64,000 nucleotides of DNA. Origin: Sulfitobacter faviae. GTDB taxonomy: Bacteria; Pseudomonadota; Alphaproteobacteria; Rhodobacterales; Rhodobacteraceae. Below are positions 1 to 8,406 of this stretch, in pieces. A program made the translations under genes and the position numbers. Under the pieces are notes generated by a model. The model saw only the letters and a program-made list of their open reading frames with translations, had not been told where the DNA came from and did not search any database. Location of the stretch: positions 496,001 to 560,000 of the forward strand of contig NZ_PGFQ01000001.1 of the NCBI RefSeq assembly GCF_029870955.1. The letters run 5' to 3'. Within the stretch, counting starts at the first letter, position 1, and the number at the start of each line of letters is the position of its first letter.

Positions 1-106
1 TGTGGACCAGTGTGGGCACGCAACTGTGCACCAGTTTGTGCACGTGCACAGGTGGCTCGGACTCTGGCCGGGGCCTTGCCAATAAAATCAACCACTTAGG
101 GGAAAT

Positions 107-181
107 TGGCTCCGGCGGTAGGGATCGAACCTACGACCAATTGATTAACAGTCAACTGCTCTACCGCTGAGCTACGCCGGA
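107..181 (-). tRNA. tRNA-Asn(GTT)
   Basis: Read on the minus strand this is a 75-nt cloverleaf. The acceptor arms are TCCGGCG and CGCCGGA, the anticodon loop is CTGTTAA (anticodon GTT, asparagine), the T-loop is GGTTCGATCC, and the discriminator G is followed by an encoded CCA. It is complete and has no intron. Confidence 0.96.
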
Positions 182-456
182 ATGCCTATGTCTGTCTTTC
201 GGGCAACGCCCTCGGACAGCGGCTCTTTAACGCGGGCGGTCCGGGGTGCGCAAGAGCAATTGGCCGATTGAAGCGATTTTTTTTCGATTATCTGCAAACG
301 CCCGTGAAATGCGTCCCTCGCTACGGTTCCCTACGGGGCTCAGCATCACAGGTCCGTGACACATCCCCTCCTCCGGCGCTTAGGGCTGGACGGGTTGCGC
401 GGGCTGCGGTTGAAACTGGGCTCATATGAACAACTCAATGTCCTGAAAGGGAAAAC

Positions 457-846
457 ATGACCTTCCTCTCCCCCTACCAGCCGCAGATACTCTCGCTTTT
501 CCGCATCATGTCGGGGCTCTTGGTGCTGCAACATGGCACGACCAAGGTCCTTAGCTTTCCAGCCGGGCCGATGAACGGCGTGTCGATCGCCTCGATGGGT
601 GGAATAGCGGGCGTGATCGAATTGGTCTTTGGCGTCTTGCTGGTGATCGGCCTGTTCTCGCGCCTGTCAGCCTTTATCCTGAGCGGCTTGACGGCGGTTG
701 CCTATTTCATCGCGCATATGCCGCAGGGGTTCTTTCCGCTGCTGAATGGCGGTGAACTGGCGGCGCTTTACAGCTTTGGCTTTCTCTACCTCGCAGCCGC
801 CGGGCCGGGGCCGTGGTCGGTCGACGCGATGCGCGGGCAAGGCTGA
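457..846 (+). CDS. DoxX family membrane protein
   Basis: This is a 129-residue integral membrane protein of the DoxX family. About four hydrophobic segments (near residues 15-30, 45-67, 72-90 and 100-115) and the N-terminal 'RIMSGLLVLQHGTTKVL' region match the family (RxxxGxxFxxHGxxK). DoxX proteins are small inner-membrane proteins linked to redox and thiol stress; a precise reaction cannot be read from the sequence. A GAAAGGG ribosome-binding site lies just upstream of the ATG. The gene converges on ggt with a hairpin between the two stops. A second, different DoxX protein is at 62878-63263. Confidence 0.9.
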   Translation: MTFLSPYQPQILSLFRIMSGLLVLQHGTTKVLSFPAGPMNGVSIASMGGIAGVIELVFGVLLVIGLFSRLSAFILSGLTAVAYFIAHMPQGFFPLLNGGELAALYSFGFLYLAAAGPGPWSVDAMRGQG

Positions 847-855
847 AAACAAAAC

Positions 856-881
856 GGCATGGCCCTGGAACGGGCCATGCC
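856..881 (-). terminator. Intrinsic terminator after the gamma-glutamyltransferase gene
   Basis: A perfect 10-bp stem (GGCATGGCCC / GGGCCATGCC) with a 6-nt loop sits between two convergent genes. Read on the minus strand it is followed by a T-rich run (GTTTTGTTTT), so it mainly serves the leftward gene. Confidence 0.75.
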
Positions 882-906
882 AAACTCACAGGGGTAGCGG
901 CCCTGA

Positions 907-2491
907 TCAGAAACCCGCCGCCTGCCCGTCTTTGCGCGGATCGGACCCGGCGGAATATCCGCCCTCGGGCAAGCGCTGCACCAGCTGCGCGCCGCCGAAG
1001 CCGAACGCGTTGTCCGGCGCTTCGACATGAACGACATGGCCCAGATCGCGCAGCCCTTGCAAAAGCTCGGGCGCCATCGCAGGCTCGCAAGCCACTTCCA
1101 GCCCTGACAGAATGCGCCAGCGCGGCGCATCGGCGGCGACCTGAACGTCCTGCCCCAAAGCTGCGTACGCAGCAACAGTTGCATATGACCTTGGGCCTGA
1201 ATCGGGCCGCCCATCATGCCATAGGCCATCAGGGGCTGGCCGTCCTTCATCGCGAAGCCGGGGATGATCGTATGGAAGGGCCGCTTGCCCCCCGCCACGA
1301 TATTCTGATGCCCCGGCTCGGTGGTGAAGCCAAAGCCGCGGTTCTGCATCGACACGCCCGTCCCCGGCACCACCACGCCCGAGCCGAAGCCTGCGTAGTT
1401 CGACTGGATGAAGCTGACCATCATGCCCGAGGCATCCGCCGTGCTCATCAGAACCGTGCCGCCTTGCTTGGGCGCGCCCGCGCCAAAGTCCTGCGCCTTC
1501 TCGGTCGAGATCAGCGCGGCGCGGGACTTGAGGTATGCGGGATCGAGCAGCGCCTTTTCGTCGACCTCCGTCATGGCCGTGCGATCCGCCACATAGGCAT
1601 GCAAATCACTATAGGCGAGTTTGCAGGCTTCGATCTGCAAATGCACCGCCATCAGGTCGTCTGCGCCATGCGCGCGGATGTCGCTATGCTCCAGGATGCC
1701 GAGCGCCATCAGCGCGGCGATCCCCTGCCCGTTTGGCGGAATTTCATGCAGCTCTACATCGTCGAAGCTCTGGCTGATCGTGCCGCACCATTCGGGCTTA
1801 TTGGCCGCCAGATCCGCCATGGTCATCGCGCCGCCATTGGCCTTGGCATGGGCCACGATCTCTTCGGCAATCTCCCCCTCATAAAAGGCGCGGCCATTGG
1901 TCTCGGCGATCAGCCTCAGGGTGCGGGCCGCGCCGGGATTGCGGAACCGCTCCCCCGCTTTTGGGGCGCGGCCCTCCGGCAGGAAGGTCTCGGCAAAGCC
2001 CGGCTGTTTGCCCAGAACCTCGGCCCCGCGCGCCCAGAGTGTCGCGATGGTGGGCGAGACGAGGAAGCCCTCTTCGGCATAGCGGATCGCCGGGGCCAGC
2101 ACCGTCGCCAGATCAAGCTTGCCGAACTTCTCCATCAATTCGACCCAAGCGCTGACCGCGCCCGGCACGGTGACACTGTCCCAGCCATGCTCGACCATGC
2201 CATCGGGGAACCGCTCAGGCGACCAAGCGGCAGGCGCGCGGCCCGAGGCATTGAGCCCGTGCAGCTTCTCCCCGTCCCACAGGATGCAGAAAGCGTCAGA
2301 ACCCAGCCCGTTGCCCGTAGGCTCCACCACCGTTAGCGCCGCGGCGGTGGCGATCGCCGCATCCACCGCATTGCCCCCTGCTGCATCATCAAGAGACCGG
2401 CCTGCGTGGCCAAGGGCTGAGAGGTCGCGACAACGTTGTCGGCAACCACAGGAGATCGGTGGGACGGGTAAATGGGATCGTGACGAAACAT
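907..2491 (-). pseudogene. ggt: Gamma-glutamyltransferase, two frameshifts
   Basis: The gene encodes a protein of about 528 residues when two single-base gaps are repaired, the usual length for gamma-glutamyltransferase, an Ntn hydrolase that cleaves gamma-glutamyl bonds of glutathione. Seen: the N-terminal 'QGGNAVDAA' motif, the 'NGLGSDAF' segment, the autocatalytic Thr region 'GGTVLMSTADASG', and the C-terminal 'GGYSAGSDPRKDGQAAGF' tail. One frameshift is near 2380 (a C run of 5 where 6 is needed to read GGN), the other near 1150 (TGGGG where TGGGGG is needed). The start at 2491 begins MFRHDPIYP and joins the family N-terminus. No signal peptide is seen. Both lesions are homopolymer losses, so a sequencing error is likely. 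Confidence 0.85.
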
Positions 2492-2634
2492 GGCTGTCCT
2501 TTGCTTGGGTAAGGCCAGCGGCGCGGTCAAACCGGCCGCCTGCGGCATTGCCGGCAAAGTGAACGTGAATGCATCTGCATGCAACTGCCCAGCGGGAGAA
2601 TTCGGCGGGGATAACGTGCTTGTTGGCGGCTTTG

Positions 2635-2856
2635 TTACCCGCCGCTGCCCGCGGAGCTGCGCGCCTTGAGGCGGAGCATCTTGCGGTGGTGGCGGAAGCT
2701 CCGCTCGCAATGGCCCGGGGTAAAGACCATGACCCAAAGCGCCCAAAGAACGCTCTCCTCCCGGTATTGCCACGCCCTTGCACAGAGCGACTGATCGGCA
2801 TCGGAGAAGATGCAATTATGCAGGATGCGAGACCAGTCTCTTACGTTAACCAACAT
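2635..2856 (-). CDS. Small conserved protein of unknown function (73 aa)
   Basis: A 73-residue protein beginning MLVNVRDWSRILHN. The start was chosen because a strong GGGAGG site lies seven bases upstream of this ATG. The sequence is rich in Arg, His, Trp and Cys ('CARAWQYREE', 'VMVFTPGHCERSFRHH') and has one possible hydrophobic segment ('SVLWALWVMVF', about residues 31-41). I recall similar short proteins in Rhodobacterales but cannot assign a function. It is upstream of and co-oriented with the gamma-glutamyltransferase gene, 143 bases away. Confidence 0.6.
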   Translation of the reverse strand: MLVNVRDWSRILHNCIFSDADQSLCARAWQYREESVLWALWVMVFTPGHCERSFRHHRKMLRLKARSSAGSGG

Positions 2857-3077
2857 CTGGAACCTCCCTTTCGCTGAGCGATGATGCGTCTCGCCGCCAT
2901 CGCCAAGGATCTGGTCCCCCGGATGTTTAGAATGCTGGCCGAAAATTCTGCCGAGAATAAGGCGGAGGGCTGGTGAGACCGTGCCGGGCAAATGTTACAA
3001 AGTTGCAAAGCGGGGGTACGCTGGGGGCGCATGCGATGACGGCCCAGATGGGGGCGGTGCTGTCGTGCAGGTGTGGG

Positions 3078-3141
3078 TGGCGGAGACGAAGGGATTCGAA
3101 CCCTCGAGACCCTTCCGGGCCTACTCCCTTAGCAGGGGAGC
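3078..3141 (-). other. 3' fragment of tRNA-Ser(GCT), likely attachment site of an integrated element
   Basis: On the minus strand this stretch reads the anticodon arm (CTCCC CTGCTAA GGGAG, anticodon GCT), the long variable arm, the T arm (GGTTCGAATCC), acceptor strand CGTCTCC, discriminator G and CCA of a serine tRNA. The D arm and the 5' acceptor strand are absent: beyond 3141 the sequence turns into unrelated AT-rich DNA. A 3' tRNA fragment beside a tyrosine recombinase gene is the usual scar of site-specific integration. I did not find an intact partner copy elsewhere in the window. Confidence 0.8.
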
Positions 3142-3268
3142 AGCATGTGATTTATCGTATGATTTTGTTTGAAACTGCCGCCGTTTGCGCCTGTCGATGC
3201 TATAAAGGGGTTATCGGAGGCTGGTCGAGAGCGATCTGAGCGGCATCAGGATGTCTCCACGTCACTTG

Positions 3269-3301
3269 GCCCCGGATCTTTTGGATCTGGGGCTTTTTTT
3301 T
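3269..3301 (+). terminator. Strong intrinsic terminator, no gene upstream
   Basis: A 10-bp stem (GCCCCGGATC with GATCTGGGGC, one G-T pair) and a 5-nt loop are followed by eight T. No convincing protein gene on the plus strand precedes it within the interval from 3142. It may end a short RNA, or block read-through across the element boundary. Confidence 0.8.
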
Positions 3302-3417
3302 GCGTTCAAATGTACGCTGGGCAACTCCCCTTGCTTATAGTATGAAAATCGTATGAAGTACGTTGACATAAGACCGACACGTGCTACCTCTTGATTATCA
3401 AGAAAGAGGGAATAGAG

Positions 3418-3543
3418 ATGGCTCATTACCAGATGCAACAGCTTGAGACGACCTCCGCGATTATTACCGCCAACCTCATTGTGCTTGGCGGTGACCTCTT
3501 CGAGATCCTGTTGACCATCGCCGCCGCAGTTGGTGCGCAATGA
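3418..3543 (+). CDS. 41-residue hydrophobic peptide coupled to the AAA ATPase
   Basis: Short gene with a good ribosome-binding site (AAAGAGGGA) before ATG. The product starts MAHYQMQQLETTSA and then has a hydrophobic stretch of about 20 residues (near 15-38, broken by GGD), which could be a membrane or docking helix. Its stop codon overlaps the next start (ATGA at 3540), so the two are translationally coupled and probably act together. No family is recognised. Because it is very short, support comes from the ribosome-binding site and the overlap rather than homology. Confidence 0.65.
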   Translation: MAHYQMQQLETTSAIITANLIVLGGDLFEILLTIAAAVGAQ

Positions 3544-4790
3544 CGGCCGACAAGCTGACCGTCTACACTCTCCCCGGCGATCGCTCAGAGATGTGGAATG
3601 ACGGGCTCGAGGGAGAGCTGCGCAAGACATACCTCAAGCGGATGGACATCATCGGCGAGATCCTCCGGAGATATGACCTGCACATCGATGACCTTGCCTA
3701 TGTTGACCCCGGCGATTTCACAGAGCCCAAGGTGCGGCCGCATGACTTCTGTGGCGCTGACGATGTCGCGCTCGCCCAAGCAACAGCGGAAATCCACGGC
3801 TATCTCGCCGGCAAGGCGCTGCTGTTCTCCTGTGATGGCACGCTTGAGATGCTCTGCAAATCTGTCCGCTCATTCCTGCGCATCTCCAAGCCTGTTCAGG
3901 ATGCCCTGTCAAAGCACGTCGAGGAGAATGTGCGCCGGAGCCACCCCGGCCCCCTGCCGCTCGACAAAGACAAAGACCTCAAGAATTTCCTGGGCGGCTC
4001 ATCTGGCCCTCTTCCTCTCGCTGGTCCACGCTCAACACATGAGATCGATGAGATCTTTGCGCGCGTCCATGCACGGGCGCCTTGGCTAAGTCATGCGACT
4101 AAACGGATCTGGCGACATGCGCGCGGCCGGGCGGCGGCGGGTGTTGTCGGATACTCCGCGCCTCCCTTCATGCTCTGGGGTCCGGGCGGCACGGGTAAGA
4201 CGGAGCTGGCGGCCATCATTGCTGAAGAGGCCGGGGCACCATCTTTGGAAATGGACGCCGGGGTCGGATCTGCGGCTTTCCGGATCACGGGCGTGGAGAG
4301 CGGCTTTTCAACGCGCCAGATCGGCGAGCCCCTGCGGCTCATCGCTGAGCGCGGTATCGCCAACCCGATCATCACGATCAACGAGGTCGAGAAAGCCATG
4401 GGCGGCGTGAACACAACAAACGGGCTCAACACATCCATGATCTCGGCGCTCTTGCCGATGCTCGAGCCGTCCACCGCGGCCAGCTTTCGCTGCCCGGCCT
4501 CTGGCTTGATTTGCGATATGTCGCGGATCAGCTGGATGATGACCGGCAACGCCATCCACATGTTGCCCGCGCCCTTCTTGACCCGGATCGAGGTGATCGA
4601 GGTGCCAGGCTTGAGCCTCGAGGACTATCTCCAAGCCGCCGATATCCTATGCCCCGACGATCCTGATGTTAAAAGCCTCGTCGGCCGCTTTGTGATGGAT
4701 GCACACCAAAAACCCGGGTTTAGCTTGCGCAATATCATCCGTGTCATCGAACGGCTGATCCCCACAAAAGAGGGTTATCTTCTTCATTGA
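3540..4790 (+). CDS. Lon-like AAA+ ATPase of unknown function
   Basis: A 416-residue protein. Residues 1-190 show no recognised domain. A Walker A motif (GPGGTGKTE, about residue 218), a Walker B-like strand with Asn in place of the usual Asp (ITINEVEKA, about 280), a sensor-1 region (MMTGNAIHM) and an arginine-finger region (PFLTRIEVIEVPG) follow. The last resembles the Lon ATPase 'PLRDRMEVI' segment. No Ser-Lys protease domain follows, so this is a Lon-type ATPase module without its protease. It is coupled by ATGA to the upstream hydrophobic peptide and sits inside the tRNA-bounded element. A role in defence or element maintenance is possible but is only inference from place. Confidence 0.8.
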   Translation: MTADKLTVYTLPGDRSEMWNDGLEGELRKTYLKRMDIIGEILRRYDLHIDDLAYVDPGDFTEPKVRPHDFCGADDVALAQATAEIHGYLAGKALLFSCDGTLEMLCKSVRSFLRISKPVQDALSKHVEENVRRSHPGPLPLDKDKDLKNFLGGSSGPLPLAGPRSTHEIDEIFARVHARAPWLSHATKRIWRHARGRAAAGVVGYSAPPFMLWGPGGTGKTELAAIIAEEAGAPSLEMDAGVGSAAFRITGVESGFSTRQIGEPLRLIAERGIANPIITINEVEKAMGGVNTTNGLNTSMISALLPMLEPSTAASFRCPASGLICDMSRISWMMTGNAIHMLPAPFLTRIEVIEVPGLSLEDYLQAADILCPDDPDVKSLVGRFVMDAHQKPGFSLRNIIRVIERLIPTKEGYLLH

Positions 4791-5950
4791 GCGTTAATCT
4801 CGGCCACCTTACGGCAGCGCGCCCAACCGCTGACCGCGTGAGCATGCACACGGCCGAGATCACAGACATTGCTGTCAAGGCGACTTTTGTATGGTCCAGC
4901 TAAGGCTGGGCACCAGACCAGCACCTCCGGCGCTCAATACTCAGCCTCCATAACCAAACCGCGTCCTGCCGGCGCGACAGCCAATCTAATAGCCCTGCCG
5001 GTTCTCTTTTCGCCGCTTCAAGAACTGCTCATGCGGCTCCCACGCGCAGCATTCCTCGCGTGAAGCGTCTGCCAACTGATCTAGCCGTTTTCCTGCGCGT
5101 CTGCCGCGAGCCGTCGAGACACGAATGCCTGTTCTGCCCGGCGCACAGCTTAACCGTCCATATCTTTCTTTGGAGATGTAACTTAGACATACCCAAGTTG
5201 CTCCGCCAGCTACTTCTTGGAGGAAGTCCGTGCTCGATGACCAGCGGCAACCGCGTGGCGCATCACCTTGATATACTTCTCAGTTTAATCTCCACGCACG
5301 TTCGCAGAATTGATCGTGTGGGTAGTCTGATTGAGGTTGGTCGAGATGTCCTGCAACTGTCTCGGGATACCTCGCGACATGGAATGGCTAGGCAACCGCT
5401 GTCGGGATTCAGGCCCCAAAACCTGAGATCTGACACGATCGGAGGGCGATCTCGCGGCTTTCGTCTGAAATTCGCGAAATATCTTATCCGCAAAATTGTC
5501 GTCCACCTCAAAATCGGCTTCGAACGGGATCGAGGTGGGGAAATCGATGAAAAATGCGGAGATATCCCTCCTCTCTACCGAAGCAGTAGGACTGTGATGA
5601 TGAGGGCCATAATGCCCCGGATGCTCAACGAAAGGACCCTACGCTTACGGCTGAGTGCGACTATTCCGGCGACTACGCGTTATGTGACACGAGCGTAGTT
5701 GGGTCTTTACATCGTGTGGTGCCGGACGCAAAGCGCGGCTCTTAGCTCGTCGGGGTACAGCCGCGTACCCGTCTAAAGAGTTCGAGAACGACATGTTCTA
5801 CTACACCACCATACCTTATGTCGTATGCCCCGAAAATCCGTCTGCGGTAATCAAACCACGCTTTTGGGCTGAGCGCTGTATTATATCGCTTGATATTGTC
5901 TGTTTTCGTGTTATTCATGCGGTATGAAAAACACTTCTGGAGAGCTCGAC
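4791..5950 (+). other. 1.16 kb without a recognisable gene
   Basis: A 212-codon plus-strand reading frame (5060-5698) has no ribosome-binding site or recognisable motifs. The minus strand at about 5285-5580 has plausible composition ('DNFADKIFREFQTKAA') but lacks a clear start, so it may be a decayed gene. The last 200 bases are AT-rich and probably hold the promoter of the regulator at 5951. Confidence 0.5.
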
Positions 5951-6406
5951 ATGAATGACATTGGCGACGAACTTCCCATCTATGCTCAGAATCTGCAGCG
6001 CATTCTGCGCGAACGGAACCTCCAGCAATCCGAAGTGGCCGAAGCGTCTGGACTCAAGCGAGATGGCTTTGGCCGCTATTACCATGGCAAGACCAAGCCT
6101 CCCGCGAAGAAGTTAATTGCGATTGCGGCAGCGCTGAAGGTCAAGCCATCCGACATCGATCCTGAAAGTGTATCGCTCGACAACATCGAAGCCGAGCATT
6201 CAGCTGATGAATTTGCCTATCAGATGACGCCCGCAATGAGCCGCAGGCCCGGCTATCTGACGCTACGTGTCAACGTCGAGCTTCCAGCTGGAATGGCAGT
6301 GCGAATAGCTGAAACGATCGAGAAACAGCTCAACGCCGAGCAATATGAAAATAAAATGGATGCGAGCCTACTCGAGATGCAGATGAACAGAGGGTTTGAT
6401 GACTAA
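5951..6406 (+). CDS. Cro/CI-type helix-turn-helix regulator
   Basis: A 151-residue protein with an XRE-type helix-turn-helix in residues 8-60 ('LQRILRERNLQQSEVAEASG' then 'YYHGKTKPPAKKLIAIAAAL'), followed by an uncharacterised C-terminal half. The start at 5951 is preferred over the in-frame ATG at 5924 because GGAGAG lies eight bases upstream. Its stop overlaps the recombinase start by 8 bp, so the pair is one operon. This layout is typical of phage-like or satellite elements, where the regulator controls integration and excision genes; that role is inferred. Confidence 0.85.
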   Translation: MNDIGDELPIYAQNLQRILRERNLQQSEVAEASGLKRDGFGRYYHGKTKPPAKKLIAIAAALKVKPSDIDPESVSLDNIEAEHSADEFAYQMTPAMSRRPGYLTLRVNVELPAGMAVRIAETIEKQLNAEQYENKMDASLLEMQMNRGFDD

Positions 6407-7451
6407 AGCGCAACGGACACCCTATCTCGTCAAAGTCCCGCGCCGCGATGCGTGGCATATCAGAGATGGCAAGTATCGACGCTCGACGGGCGAGACTTCG
6501 AAGGCCGCAGCGACGCGCGTCCTGCTCGGGTATATCGAGAACAAAGGCGGCAAGATTTCCACGTCGGAGCCGGAGACCATTGCCGAAGTCATCGACTATT
6601 GGGTCGAGGTTAAGAAGCCGGGGATGCTGGAGAACGGTCAGTGGAATAAGAAATGGCGTTTTGTGGTCAATACGATCAAGCGCCATGCTTCTGATGCCCC
6701 ACTCGTCGATGCTGGCTTCGCATGGTCGCGAAAATACATTTCCGGCCGTCGTGCGGAAGGGGTCGGAGGCCCAACGATCCGGCAGGAACTGTCGACGATC
6801 AGGGCCGCATGGAAGCTCTGTTGCGACCACGAGTTGCTGTCGATGAGTCCGAAAAAGTTCGATTTACCTGCGCAGAGCAAACCGCGCGAGCGGTGGTTGA
6901 CGCGCCACGAAGCGGCACAGCTGATTGATGCATGCCAAAAGCCGCATACTAAACTGTTCGTGGAACTGGCCCTCGCGACGGCAGGTCGACACGGCGCTTT
7001 ATTGGAGCTTCAGTGGAGCCAAGTGCATTTTGAAAAAGGGCAGATTGATTTACGCGTGAGCCCCGATGATCACGAAGAGAAAGAGCGCGGTCAGCGCAAA
7101 CGCCGGGCCCGGGTCCCCATCTCAGACAGAGTCGTGGACATCCTCCGCGAGGCTCGAGAACGGACCGCAGGTGATCATGTGATTGAATATCACGGTGGGT
7201 CAATCCGGTCGTGCCGCGACGGCGTAAAAGCTGCCGCAGATCGCGCGGGTATCCCTGGCGTCATCACGCCGCACATCTTGCGCCACACAGCCGCGACTTG
7301 GATGTGCCAGTCCGGGATCGACTTGTGGCAGGTCGCCGGCTTCCTCGGACATAGCTCAACGAAAATGGTTGAGCAGACATACGGACATCACTGCCCTGAT
7401 CATATGTCAGCTGCGCGAGACGCCTTGGAAGGTCCGCGCGACGCTGGCTGA
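6399..7451 (+). CDS. int: Tyrosine recombinase / phage-type integrase
   Basis: A 350-residue integrase. The N-terminal third is a SAM-like core-binding region, and the catalytic domain shows the expected residues: Arg in 'ATAGRHGALLEL' (about 200), the HxxR box 'HILRHTAATW' (about 293), His in 'GFLGHSSTKM', and the nucleophile Tyr in 'EQTYGHH'. All are intact, so the enzyme may be active. The ATG at 6399 follows AGAGGG by four bases; a TTG just upstream is less likely. The tRNA-Ser fragment 3.3 kb to the left is its probable target site. Confidence 0.95.
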   Translation: MTKAQRTPYLVKVPRRDAWHIRDGKYRRSTGETSKAAATRVLLGYIENKGGKISTSEPETIAEVIDYWVEVKKPGMLENGQWNKKWRFVVNTIKRHASDAPLVDAGFAWSRKYISGRRAEGVGGPTIRQELSTIRAAWKLCCDHELLSMSPKKFDLPAQSKPRERWLTRHEAAQLIDACQKPHTKLFVELALATAGRHGALLELQWSQVHFEKGQIDLRVSPDDHEEKERGQRKRRARVPISDRVVDILREARERTAGDHVIEYHGGSIRSCRDGVKAAADRAGIPGVITPHILRHTAATWMCQSGIDLWQVAGFLGHSSTKMVEQTYGHHCPDHMSAARDALEGPRDAG

Positions 7452-7498
7452 TCGTTATGCACATCGCTTAATAAGCGCTACCGGAGGATTCACCAACA

Positions 7499-7645
7499 GT
7501 GAAAGAGCTAATTGCTGAAGTAGATGGCGATCTTCCCGACTTTGATCTCGGTGAACTGACCTCTGAACCCGCGTCCTTCTGCGCAATTTTGTCTGGTTCC
7601 TGTGCGGAGCCGATTTGGGCGCGCCAGAACGCCGACGCCTCATAA
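7499..7645 (+). CDS. Possible short acidic protein (48 aa)
   Basis: GTG-started frame downstream of the integrase with CGGAGG eleven bases upstream. The product is acidic at the start (VKELIAEVDGDLPDFDLGEL) and has two Cys. No family is recognised. The GTG start, wide spacing and short length keep this tentative. Confidence 0.3.
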   Translation: MKELIAEVDGDLPDFDLGELTSEPASFCAILSGSCAEPIWARQNADAS

Positions 7646-7690
7646 GGATGGAAGTACGAGGAGTTCGTGAAAAAACTTAGAAACTATTTT

Positions 7691-8035
7691 CTAAAAATCT
7701 TCAGACCAAGCCAGACGTTGTCCTCTAACATCTTTTTCATCGCCGATTGCCGGCCATGTTCTCGCTACCAGGGTTAGCGCCGGGAGCAAATCATCGAATC
7801 CTAACTCAAAGGCCCGCTCGGCCATTCGTTCTGGGCGCTTATCAGTAAGACGTCTGGCAAAGTGCAAAGGAACACTAAGGACATCGGGTGCCAACACCAC
7901 GCAGTACCCCGCAACCGGGGCCTCTGGGAACGCTTCCGCGGTATCTGTCGCGAACGGCACTCGGAGACCTTTGAACTTGAAAAAACTGTTTCCTGAGTCG
8001 GAAAGCGCTTTCATCGCAGCCGAGCACGTGGACAT
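7691..8035 (-). CDS. Hypothetical protein (114 aa)
   Basis: A 114-residue frame with even amino-acid composition and no low-complexity stretches ('FFKFKGLRVPFATDTAEAFPEAPVAGY' region broken by short turns, then a helical half rich in Arg, Leu and Glu). No domain is recognised. The ribosome-binding site is weak and a stop codon lies directly upstream of the ATG. It faces the integrase and is probably cargo of the element or a remnant. Confidence 0.45.
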   Translation of the reverse strand: MSTCSAAMKALSDSGNSFFKFKGLRVPFATDTAEAFPEAPVAGYCVVLAPDVLSVPLHFARRLTDKRPERMAERAFELGFDDLLPALTLVARTWPAIGDEKDVRGQRLAWSEDF

Positions 8036-8406
8036 GATTCAGGCAATAGCGGCAATTTTCCTTGATAAAAACGAATCGCTGAGCCGAGCTCGCGTTTAAT
8101 CATAGGTTCACGAACGTCGCGACCGCCCGTTCCCTGAACTTGCTTCGTTCGACAACTATCCATAGGACTCTAAACGCTTCAATCCCCTAGAAGGGTTCGA
8201 CGAGGTTCTTGGGACTGACCTTAGCGGAGAACTGTTAGACGATAGTCTTTCCCCGTTATCCACGAAAAGAAGCGCGGGCAGAGTCATAGCTATGAAAACC
8301 ATAGAAAAACCTCGGACCTGTCACCGTTTCGCGCGAAATGGACTGTTCCCTTCGGGAAACAGGTAGTTGGCCAATATTGTCGGCTCCCAGTCATTGGAGT
8401 GCCGAC
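8036..8406 (+). other. Intergenic, includes the left flank of the IS1595 element
   Basis: No gene is seen. The last 100 bases contain a possible IS end (GGACCTGTCACCG near 8315) but I could not find its inverted partner to the right of the transposase, so the IS borders are not set. Confidence 0.4.

Noticed and set aside
813..2336. A 507-codon plus-strand frame
   Set aside because: Arg/His/Pro-rich shadow of the gamma-glutamyltransferase gene, with no domain or ribosome-binding site.
786..2801. A 671-codon minus-strand frame as one protein
   Set aside because: Only its middle is gamma-glutamyltransferase; both ends are out-of-frame translation caused by two single-base gaps. The real gene is 907-2491.
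3078..3141. A functional tRNA-Ser gene
   Set aside because: The D arm and 5' acceptor strand are missing; sequence beyond the anticodon stem is unrelated.
3363..3400. A sigma-70 promoter (TTGACA at 3363) for the peptide-ATPase genes
   Set aside because: The -35 match is perfect but no acceptable -10 hexamer lies 16-18 bases downstream.
5060..5698. A 212-codon plus-strand frame
   Set aside because: No ribosome-binding site, no motif, uneven composition.
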